DNA of 64,000 nucleotides from Phyllobacteriaceae bacterium (lineage in GTDB: Bacteria; Pseudomonadota; Alphaproteobacteria; Rhizobiales; Rhizobiaceae). The stretch's first letter is position 1; the number at the start of each line of letters is the position of its first letter. Positions 57,544 through 64,000 of the stretch are shown piece by piece. A program made the position numbers and the translations under genes. The stretch lies in NCBI GenBank assembly GCA_016711085.1, contig JADJTR010000003.1:367874-431873 (forward strand). The letters are read 5' to 3'. The notes beneath the pieces are model-generated. The model did no database searches. It was not told the DNA's origin and was given only the letters and a program-made list of their open reading frames with translations.

Positions 57544-57846
57544 TCACCTGATCGGTTCATGCACGGTGACGAGCTTGGTTCCGTCCGGGAACGTCGCCTC
57601 GACCTGCACTTCGCGGATCATCTCGGCGATGCCCTCCATCACCTGGGCCCGGGTCAGTACCCGCGCGCCGGCCTGCATCAGATCGGCGACCGAGCGGCCG
57701 TCGCGCGCGCCCTCGACGACGAAATCGGAAATCAGCGCGATCGCCTCCGGATGGTTGAGTCTGACGCCGCGCTCCAGCCGCTTGCGCGCCACGATGGCGG
57801 CCATGGCAATCAACAGCTTGTCCTTTTCCCTCGGGGTCAGATGCAC
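57544..57846 (-). CDS. ureA: Urease subunit gamma
   Basis: A structural subunit of urease, 100 residues. MHLTPREKDKLLIAMAAIVA, RLNHPEAIALISDFVVEGAR and VEATFPDGTKLVTVHEPI are diagnostic. It starts 11 bp after ureD. Confidence 0.97.
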   Translation of the reverse strand: MHLTPREKDKLLIAMAAIVARKRLERGVRLNHPEAIALISDFVVEGARDGRSVADLMQAGARVLTRAQVMEGIAEMIREVQVEATFPDGTKLVTVHEPIR

Positions 57847-57857
57847 GCGCTAGGTCC

Positions 57858-58715
57858 TCATATTGCCCAGATTTTCGGCAGGCCCGCCCGGCCATTGAGC
57901 AAAGCGAGCGCCGGTTGCAGCGCCTTTCGCAGGCAGTATCCATCTTTCGCCGCCAGCCTTGCAAGAAGCTTGCCGGTCTGGCCGACGCGCCAGAAACTCG
58001 CCCCGGCGGAGACCTCCGCCGGCGCGGCGAAAAGCCGGCGCAGCGGCTCGAGCAACGCCTCGCCATCTTCGCCGATCAGCAGCAGGGTCGCGAAGGCGGT
58101 TCGGCCGCCGCCAGTCGCACCCTGCTCGAGGATCGCTGAGGCGTCGCCATCGACGCGGAAATCCTCGCCATGGACGAGCGCGCCGGCGACTCGGACGCGC
58201 CAGCGGTCGCGCAGGCGGATCGAGCGGACGGCCTCGCCCATTTCGGTGCGGCCGAAGACGAAGGATTCGGCCAGCAGCAAGCGCGCGCCGAGGGCAAGAT
58301 CGGCGTCGATCGATCGCGCCATGGCCGAACGGTCGAACAGGATGGTTTCCTGCGGCAGCCAGGACAGGCTTGCGCCCTTCCCCGCCGAAAGCCGGACGGA
58401 TACTTCCGCGGTTCCCGCGTTGGCGCGGTAGGTCTTTTCCGACGCTTGCGTTGTCAGCGTCGCCGATGCGCCCTGGCCAATATCGACGGTCCAGTCCATG
58501 CGGTCGCCGCCGGTCAGGCCGCCGGAGGTGGCGATCAGCACCGCTTCGAAGGGTGCGCCCGCTTGCGCGTGCGGAAAACGGATTTTCGCCGCGCCTTCCT
58601 GGAAAAGGTCGGCAAGCCGGTTTTCGCCATCGCGCCATTCGACGGCGAGGCGGCCGACGCCGCGAACCCGCTGCATCGAGGCGAACGAGGACGCGATGTC
58701 CGGCCGGGCGTTCAA
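57858..58715 (-). CDS. ureD: Urease accessory protein UreD
   Basis: The platform protein for nickel insertion, about 285 residues. TSGGLTGGDRMDW, TTQASEKTYRAN, WLPQETILFDRSAM and LLLAESFVFGRTEMGE are conserved. The start is a TTG at 58715, only 3 bp after the stop of the Anbu peptidase gene, so the urease operon is probably read through from the Anbu cluster. An internal ATG (MQRVRGVGRLAVEW) is the alternative start. Confidence 0.95.
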   Translation of the reverse strand: MNARPDIASSFASMQRVRGVGRLAVEWRDGENRLADLFQEGAAKIRFPHAQAGAPFEAVLIATSGGLTGGDRMDWTVDIGQGASATLTTQASEKTYRANAGTAEVSVRLSAGKGASLSWLPQETILFDRSAMARSIDADLALGARLLLAESFVFGRTEMGEAVRSIRLRDRWRVRVAGALVHGEDFRVDGDASAILEQGATGGGRTAFATLLLIGEDGEALLEPLRRLFAAPAEVSAGASFWRVGQTGKLLARLAAKDGYCLRKALQPALALLNGRAGLPKIWAI

Positions 58716-58718
58716 AAT

Positions 58719-59447
58719 CTAGCCGTGGTAATCGGGCAGGCTTATGAACGCATTCTTCAACGCTTGCCCCCAACCATCTGATATTGCGCGGTAATAGGCA
58801 TCGTCGCTATTGATGCGTTTTTTCTGTTTGATGCGGTGGGCGCCGTTTTCGTACCAGAGCATGTCGAGCGGCAGGCCGACGGAGAGGTTCGACTTGACCG
58901 TCGAATCGAAGGATACCATCAGCAATTTGGTCGCTTCCTCGAAGCTCATGCCGCGCTCATAGGCGCGCAGCAGGATCGGCCGGCCGTATTTGGTCTCGCC
59001 GATCTGGAAGAAGGGCGTATCCTCGGTCGCCTCGATGAAATTGCCTTCCGGATAGATCTGGAACAGGCGCGGCTCGGTGCCGTTGATCTGGCCGCCAAGA
59101 ATCAACGACGCGCCGAAGGAATCCTGCTTCTGGCCCTGAGGCGTCGCGGCGGCGATGACCTCGCGCAGGGTATCGCCGACCAGCTTGGCGGTCTGGAACA
59201 TCGACGGCGTGCCGAGCAGATAGGGATGGCGCTCGGACGGCGCCTTGGAGCGTTCGTCGAGCAGGCTGATCACGCCCTGTGTGGTGGCGAGATTGCCGGA
59301 CGACAACAGCACGATGACGCGCTCGCCGGGCTCCTCCCACACATGCATTTTGCGGAAAGCGGAAATGTTGTCGACGCCGGCATTGGTACGCGTGTCGGAC
59401 ATGAAAATCAGGCCGCGATCGAATTTCAGGCCGACGCAGTAAGTCAT
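58719..59447 (-). CDS. Anbu-type proteasome-like peptidase
   Basis: A 242-residue homologue of proteasome beta subunits, the bacterial Anbu (BPH) group. After the initiator Met the chain begins TYCVGLKFDRGLIFMSDTR, so Thr2 is the candidate N-terminal nucleophile, with Asp and Lys partners in SDTRTNAG and FRKMHVWEE. LLSSGNLATTQGVISLL and FGASLILGGQINGTEPRLFQ follow. Anbu forms ring-like assemblies in studied species. It lies with transglutaminase, alpha-E and ATP-grasp genes, as is typical of Anbu loci. Confidence 0.93.
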   Translation of the reverse strand: MTYCVGLKFDRGLIFMSDTRTNAGVDNISAFRKMHVWEEPGERVIVLLSSGNLATTQGVISLLDERSKAPSERHPYLLGTPSMFQTAKLVGDTLREVIAAATPQGQKQDSFGASLILGGQINGTEPRLFQIYPEGNFIEATEDTPFFQIGETKYGRPILLRAYERGMSFEEATKLLMVSFDSTVKSNLSVGLPLDMLWYENGAHRIKQKKRINSDDAYYRAISDGWGQALKNAFISLPDYHG

Positions 59448-59475
59448 GAAGCGATTCCGGTTGCCATTGCGCCCT

Positions 59476-60270
59476 TTATTGTTCGACCGACACCGAGACT
59501 GCAAGGGTCTCGCGCGCCGTCCCCAGCACGATTCCGGCCACCGGCATGGCGTCGCGATAGTCGCGCCCGACGGCGAGGCGGACATAGCGGCCGTCGGGCG
59601 ACTGGTTGTTGGCGGGATCGAAGCCGACCCAGCCGAGCCCGTCGACATGGGCCTCGGCCCACGCGTGGCTTGCCGCCTGGTGGATGCCGTCATTGCGCAT
59701 CAGGTAGCCGGAGACATAGCGGGCGGGAAAGCCAAGCAGGCGAGCGGCGGCGCAGAAGGCGTGGGCGTGGTCCTGGCAAACGCCCCTGCCCTGCGCCAGC
59801 GCGTCCTCGCCGGAGGTGTGGACCTCGGTCGAGCCGGCTTCCCAGACAATGGCGCCGGCGAGCGCCGCGTTGATGGCGTGCAGGCTTTCGAGTTTGCCGC
59901 CGGGCGGCGCCGACCCGGCGACGGACTCGATGTGCGGTCCGGGCGCTGTCAACGGCGTCGCCATGGTGAACAGCCAAAGCGGCGTATGGCCGAAATGCGG
60001 CCCGAAAACGCCGGACAAATCGTGGGTTTCAACATCGCCAATAGCGGTGATGGAAATTTCGTGCGGCTCGGAATGGGCGCTGAGCAGGCTCGACGCGTTG
60101 CCGAAGGCATCGACATAGTCGACTTCGCGATCGGCGCCGTCGATCGACAGCGACCACGACAGAATGGTTTGCAATCGGCCGGGCGCCGGCGTCAGACGCA
60201 GGCGCAGCAACGCATAGGCGATGGGCGAATCGTAGGAATAAAGCGTTCGGTGGGTGACGTGCAGCCGCAT
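59476..60270 (-). CDS. Transglutaminase-like cysteine peptidase/ligase (Anbu-associated)
   Basis: 264 residues. The N-terminal beta-rich domain starts MRLHVTHRTLYSYDSPIAYA. The catalytic triad is Cys in GRGVCQDHAHAFCAAARLLG, His in AASHAWAEAHVDGLGW and Asp in VGFDPANNQSPDGRYV. Proteins of this family accompany alpha-E and circularly permuted ATP-grasp proteins and may cleave or form amide bonds. It is 28 bp from the Anbu gene. The start is ATG at 60270 or 60282. Confidence 0.92.
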   Translation of the reverse strand: MRLHVTHRTLYSYDSPIAYALLRLRLTPAPGRLQTILSWSLSIDGADREVDYVDAFGNASSLLSAHSEPHEISITAIGDVETHDLSGVFGPHFGHTPLWLFTMATPLTAPGPHIESVAGSAPPGGKLESLHAINAALAGAIVWEAGSTEVHTSGEDALAQGRGVCQDHAHAFCAAARLLGFPARYVSGYLMRNDGIHQAASHAWAEAHVDGLGWVGFDPANNQSPDGRYVRLAVGRDYRDAMPVAGIVLGTARETLAVSVSVEQ

Positions 60271-60278
60271 CGGCGATC

Positions 60279-61217
60279 TCACGCGAATCGATAGGCTTCG
60301 GCGATTTGCGCGCCGAGCTTGTTGTTGTCGACGATGAAGCCGGCAAGGAACTCATGCAGGCCGACATCGATGATATCGCGCACCGAGGCGACAGCGAGTT
60401 TGGCCTTCATGGCCTCGAGCGTACCGTGACAAGCATGGCGTGCGCCATAGTCGGCGGCGCGGAAAGCGAGCGATTCCTCGATAAAGCGGACGCAGAAGGC
60501 GAGCGAGCGTGGCATGCGTGCGTTGAGAATGAGAAAATCGGCGATGTTCTGGGGCTTGTATTGGGCTTCGTAGACGAAACGATAGGAGCGATGCGCCGAG
60601 ACCGAGCGCAGGATCGATTCCCACTGAAAATTGTCGAGACTGGAGCCGACCCAGGACACCGACGGCAGCAGGACGTAGTATTTAACGTCGAGGATGCGGG
60701 CGGTGTTGTCAGCGCGCTCGATATAGGTGCCGAGCTGGCAGAAGTCGAAAATCTCGTTCCTGAGCTGCGTGTTGTAATAGGCGCCGCGAAACAACGCAGT
60801 CTCGCGCTTGATGCCGGAGAGCACCTTCGGCAGGTCGCGGCGCTCCACCTTGCGTCCAAGCATGGTCCTGGTCGCCAACCAGGCTTCGTTGAGGCTTTCC
60901 CAGGTGTCGCGCGTCAGCGCCGTGCGCACCATGCGGCCATTGTTGCGCGCCTGGTCGAGCGCCGCCATGACGCTCGATCCATTGTCGGGATCACGCAGGA
61001 TGAAATCGACGACCTTTTCCTCCTCATAGGCCCCGTGCTTCGCCTTGTAGGCGGCGTCGGCGGCGGCGCTCATCAGCACCGAACCCCATTCGTCGGTTCC
61101 GGCGGTTGAGGTCAGCGACATGCGCAGGCCGGTTTCGAGCAGGCGCGCCATGTTTTCGGCCCGCTCGACATAACGGTTCATCCAGTACAAGCCTTGGGCG
61201 GTGCGTCCTAAAAGCAT
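60279..61217 (-). CDS. Alpha-E domain protein
   Basis: A 312-residue all-helical protein. MLLGRTAQGLYWMNRYVERA, ENMARLLETGLRM, QLGTYIERADNTARILDVKY and WESILRSVSAHRSYRFVYEA are hallmark alpha-E blocks. No catalytic motif is known. It is a constant partner of the ATP-grasp protein encoded immediately upstream (1 bp gap). Confidence 0.93.
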   Translation of the reverse strand: MLLGRTAQGLYWMNRYVERAENMARLLETGLRMSLTSTAGTDEWGSVLMSAAADAAYKAKHGAYEEEKVVDFILRDPDNGSSVMAALDQARNNGRMVRTALTRDTWESLNEAWLATRTMLGRKVERRDLPKVLSGIKRETALFRGAYYNTQLRNEIFDFCQLGTYIERADNTARILDVKYYVLLPSVSWVGSSLDNFQWESILRSVSAHRSYRFVYEAQYKPQNIADFLILNARMPRSLAFCVRFIEESLAFRAADYGARHACHGTLEAMKAKLAVASVRDIIDVGLHEFLAGFIVDNNKLGAQIAEAYRFA

Positions 61218-61218
61218 T

Positions 61219-62628
61219 TCAGTCGTCCAAAACCCAGGTGTCCTTGGTGCCGCCGCCCTGCGACGAATTCACCACCAGCGACCCCTCTTTCAGCGCCACG
61301 CGGGTCAAGCCGCCCGGCACGATGCGCACGCGGTCCGACACCAGAACGAAAGGTCGAAGATCGACATGGCGGGGCGCCAGGCCCTTTCGGTGAGGATCGG
61401 CACGCTGGACAGCGCCAGCGTCGGTTGGGCGATGTAGTTGCCGGGCCGGGCGACGAGCTTGGCGGCGAAAGCCTCGCGCTCCTTCTTCGACGCCGCCGGC
61501 CCGACCAGCATGCCGTAGCCGCCGGAGCCATGCACCTCCTTGACCACCAATTCGTTGAGATGCTCGAGCACATAGGCGAGGCTGTCGGGCTCGGAGCAGC
61601 GCCAGGTCGGCACATTGCCGAGGATCGGCTTGCGCCCGGTATAGAACTCGATGATCTCCGGCATGTAGGAGTAGATCGCCTTGTCGTCGGCGATGCCCGT
61701 TCCCGGCGCATTGGCGATGGTGATGTTGCCGGCGCGGTAGACGTCCATGATCCCGGTACGCCGAGCCTCGATCGGGCCGGAACGTCAGCGGATCGAGGAA
61801 GGCGTCGTCGACGCGGCGATAGAGCACGTCGATACGCTTGTAGCCCTCGGTCGTACGCATGGCGATGGCGCCGTCGACGACCCTCAGATCCGGACCCCTC
61901 GACCAACTCGACGCCCATCTGGTCGGCCAGGAAGGCGTGCTCGAAATAGGCCGAGTTGTAGCTGCCCGGCGTCAGCACCGCGATCGTCGGATTGGGGCCC
62001 ACCCCCTGCGGCCTCGTGGCGGCGAGCGACTGGCGCAGCAGCTGCGGGTAGTTCTCGACGGGCCTGACCTTCACCTGCTGGAACAGCTCCGGGAAGAGCT
62101 GCATCATCGTCTCGCGGTTCTCCAGCATGTAGGAGACGCCCGACGGCGTGCGCGCATTGTCCTCGAGCACGAAGAACTCGTTCTCGCCGGTCCGCACGAT
62201 GTCGACGCCGATGATGTGGGTATAGACCCCGGCCGGCGGCCTCACGCCGATCATCTCCGGCAGGAAGGCCTCGTTGCCGGCGATCAGCTCCGTTCGGCAC
62301 GCGGCCGGCCCGCAGGATTTCCTGGCGGTGGTAGATGTCGTCGAGAAAGGCGTTCAGCGCCTGACGCGCTGCTCGATGCCCTTGCGCCAGCCGCCGCCAT
62401 TCCTGGCCGGAAATGATGCGCGGCACGATGTCGAAGGGGATCAGGCGCTCGGCCGCTTCCTCGTCGCCATAAACGGCGAAGGTGATGCCGGTGCGGCGAA
62501 ACACGTCCTCCGCATCGCAGGCCTTGTCGACAAGACGGCCATTGTCCTGCTGGGCAAGCCATTTGTCGTAGCCCGCATAGGGCCGTCCAAGCCGCGTTCT
62601 CCGGCGGCATTTCGTCGAACGCCACCAA
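61219..62628 (-). CDS. Circularly permuted ATP-grasp protein, multiply frameshifted
   Basis: A putative amide-bond-forming ligase. Recognisable blocks across several frames are YAGYDKWLAQQDNGRLV, NAFLDDIYHRQEILRAG, MIGVRPPAGVYTHIIGVDIV, VLEDNARTPSGVSYMLENRE, IAVLTPGSYNSAYFEHAFLA, NAPGTGIADDKAIYSYMP and LVVNSSQGGGTKDTWVL. Slips occur near 62590, 62385, 62290, 61895, 61765 and 61365, more than elsewhere and probably assembly errors. The start is TTG 62628 or GTG 62625 after GGGAG. It is the first gene of the Anbu unit. Confidence 0.85.
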
Positions 62629-62714
62629 GCGATCACTCCCTTTGCCGATGGCATTTCAAATGCGTCGCGGCGAAAAGCAAGCGCAATCGTCAACCGTAAA
62701 ACTGTCTTCCGGCT

Positions 62715-62741
62715 CTGCCGAAAAATGCGATTTTTCGGCAG
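62715..62741. promoter_or_regulatory. Perfect 12-bp inverted repeat in the divergent promoter region
   Basis: CTGCCGAAAAAT and ATTTTTCGGCAG flank GCG. The perfect symmetry and its position between two divergent genes (ATP-grasp and DUF4864) suggest an operator or an RNA hairpin. Because transcription leads away on both sides, a simple terminator role is less natural. Confidence 0.5.
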
Positions 62742-62764
62742 ACTGACATCGGACTTGCCAGCAA

Positions 62765-62786
62765 ACGGTCAAATTGGTGTGACCGT
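62765..62786. promoter_or_regulatory. Second inverted repeat in the divergent promoter region
   Basis: ACGGTCA and TGACCGT are separated by 8 bp. This spacing resembles dimeric regulator half-sites. It lies 57 bp upstream of the DUF4864 start, close to where that gene's promoter is expected. Confidence 0.35.
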
Positions 62787-62842
62787 GAAACTTTCCGAGA
62801 AGACGGCGAACCGCGCGATCTGCTAGCTTACAGGAGGCCCGC

Positions 62843-63280
62843 CATGTTCAGACAGCTTGGTCATCGCCGTCGTACTGTTCACAGCCCTGCCGGTCCCCGG
62901 CCGATGACGCCGGCGACGCCCACAGGCGGTGATCCGTTCGCAGATCGAAGCATTCCGCGCCGGCGACAACGCTTTGGCCTATTCCCATGCCGATCCGGAT
63001 ATCCGCGAGATCTTTCCGACGCTCGACCGGTTCATGGCGATGGTGACTGGCGCCTATGCGCCGGTGTGGAAGCCGAGCGACTTCAGCTTCGGCGGCGCCG
63101 TCGCCGAGAGCGCCGACCGGATAGCCCAGAAAGTCCGGGTCACCGGTCCGGACGGCAAGGAATACGAGGCGCTCTACATCCTCGAGCGCCAAGCGGACGG
63201 CACGTGGAAGATCGCCGGCGTCAGCCTGCGTGCGGCGCAGACGATCGAGCCTCGTGTCAGGACCCTATCCAGCGGCGGCA
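62843..63280 (+). CDS. DUF4864 family secreted protein, frameshifted
   Basis: The body IRSQIEAFRAGDNALAYSHA, DPDIREIFPTLDRFMAMVTG, VWKPSDFSFGGAV and YILERQADGTWKIAGVSL matches DUF4864, a periplasmic NTF2-like family of unknown function. A signal peptide (VIAVVLFTALPVPG) is readable only after a slip near 62857, behind an AGGAGG site and ATG at 62843. The 3' end is uncertain because the frame stays open past 63280; the normal family end is near 63250. Confidence 0.7.
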
Positions 63281-63289
63281 GGTCGCCTT

Positions 63290-64000
63290 TCACCCAGCCT
63301 CCGCCGAGACTTCGGCCACATGGTCGGAGAAGTCGGGGCTGCCGATGGCGCGGCGCATGGCCCGGCCATCAAATCCTGATAATAGGCCAGGTCGACCCGG
63401 GTGAGCAGCATGGCGCCGAGCGCCTCGCCGGATTTGACCAGGTGGTGCAGATAGGCGCGGGAATAGTCGCGCGCCGCCGGGCAATTGCTTTCTTCGTCGA
63501 GCGGACGGGGATCGTCGGCGTGACGGGCGTTGCGCAGGTTGATCTTGCCGCGGCGCGTGTAGGCGAGGGCCATGGCGGCCGGCCCGTGTCGGCATGACGC
63601 AGTCGAACATGTCAACGCCGCGCGCCACGGCCTTGACGATGTCATCGGGCGTGCCGACGCCCATCAGATAGCGCGGTTTGGCCGCCGGCAAGCGCGGTCG
63701 ACCACGTCGATCGCATGTCGAGCATCACCGCCTGCGGCTCGCCCACCGCAAGGCCGCCGATGGCGTAACCCCTTCAAATCCATGCCGGTCAGGCGACCGG
63801 CGGACCTCGCGCAGCCGCGCCTGATCGCCGCCTGACGATGCCGAACATCGCCTTTCCCGGTTGGTCGCCGAAGGCGTCCCGCAGCGCTCGGCCCAGCGTA
63901 GCGACAAATGCATGGCCTTGCTGATTTCCTCTCGGTCGCCGGCAAGGCGACGCAACTCATCGAGCTGCATCTGGATGTCGGAATCGAGCAGGCCCTGAAT
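63290..64000 (-). CDS. tgt: Queuine tRNA-ribosyltransferase, 5' partial and multiply frameshifted
   Basis: This enzyme exchanges guanine-34 for queuine precursor in tRNA-Asp, Asn, His and Tyr. Blocks seen across several frames are IQGLLDSDIQMQLDE, LSLRWAERC, PRYLMGVGTPDDIVKAVARG, VDMFDCVMPTRAGRHG, GKINLRNARHADDPRPLDEE and SRAYLHHLVKSGEALGAML. Only the C-terminal 60% lies in the window. The many slips suggest poor sequence quality at this end. Confidence 0.85.

Overview
This 64 kb window is a GC-rich chromosomal segment of an alphaproteobacterium, most likely of the order Hyphomicrobiales (Rhizobiales). The evidence is gene content and order: purL-bolA-grxD, a 14-subunit nuo operon that continues into birA-rnj-mce-DUF1467, a class I PHA synthase, an alphaproteobacterial folE leader, DUF2778, DUF2336 and DUF1467 family proteins, and a NuoE with a long helix-hairpin-helix extension. 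I cannot name the genus. I see no insertion sequence, prophage, integrase or CRISPR array. The accessory content is small insertions into otherwise conserved operons.

Layout. 1-10.9 kb: purL (5' end cut off), bolA, a small basic protein, a DUF2778 protein, monothiol glutaredoxin, a Bcr/CflA exporter, a membrane dipeptidase, a DUF2336 protein, a MaoC/citrate-lyase-like pair, a nitroreductase and a secreted protein. 10.9-16.5 kb: acyltransferase, thrS, a LysM protein, DUF2267, yidD, a HepT/MntA toxin-antitoxin pair and an Fe-S scaffold. 16.5-24.5 kb: folE with a structured leader, hisI, patatin, recJ, glpX, hom, an aminotransferase and a lipoprotein. 24.6-28.9 kb: phaC, a D-Ala-type peptidase, tRNA-Glu and map. 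28.9-48.9 kb, all on the minus strand: nuoABCDEFGHIJKLMN followed by birA, rnj, mce and DUF1467. The genes are tightly packed, and several accessory ORFs and a four-helix-bundle gene sit between nuo genes. 49.0-49.4 kb: tRNA-Asp and tRNA-Val. 49.4-58.7 kb: a complete urease operon (ureD-A-B-C-E-F-G) interleaved with nine other genes, including a ParDE toxin-antitoxin pair and a polytopic membrane protein. 58.7-62.6 kb: an Anbu (proteasome-like) / transglutaminase / alpha-E / ATP-grasp cluster that runs directly into ureD. 62.8-64 kb: a DUF4864 protein and the 3' part of tgt.

A strong sequence-wide signal is that at least fifteen genes, many of them essential (thrS, nuoG, nuoH, nuoL, nuoM, nuoN, hom, purL, tgt), are broken by one- or two-base frame slips while the protein sequence on each side stays intact. 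This looks like uncorrected indels in the assembly and is densest after 61.2 kb. I therefore annotate whole genes across the slips and give their approximate positions.

The most interesting biology is the Anbu cluster fused to the urease operon and flanked by perfect palindromes; the four-helix-bundle gene inserted between nuoC and nuoD and bracketed by inverted arrays of a 7-bp repeat; the extra proteins of the nuo operon; and the two toxin-antitoxin modules wedged into housekeeping operons.
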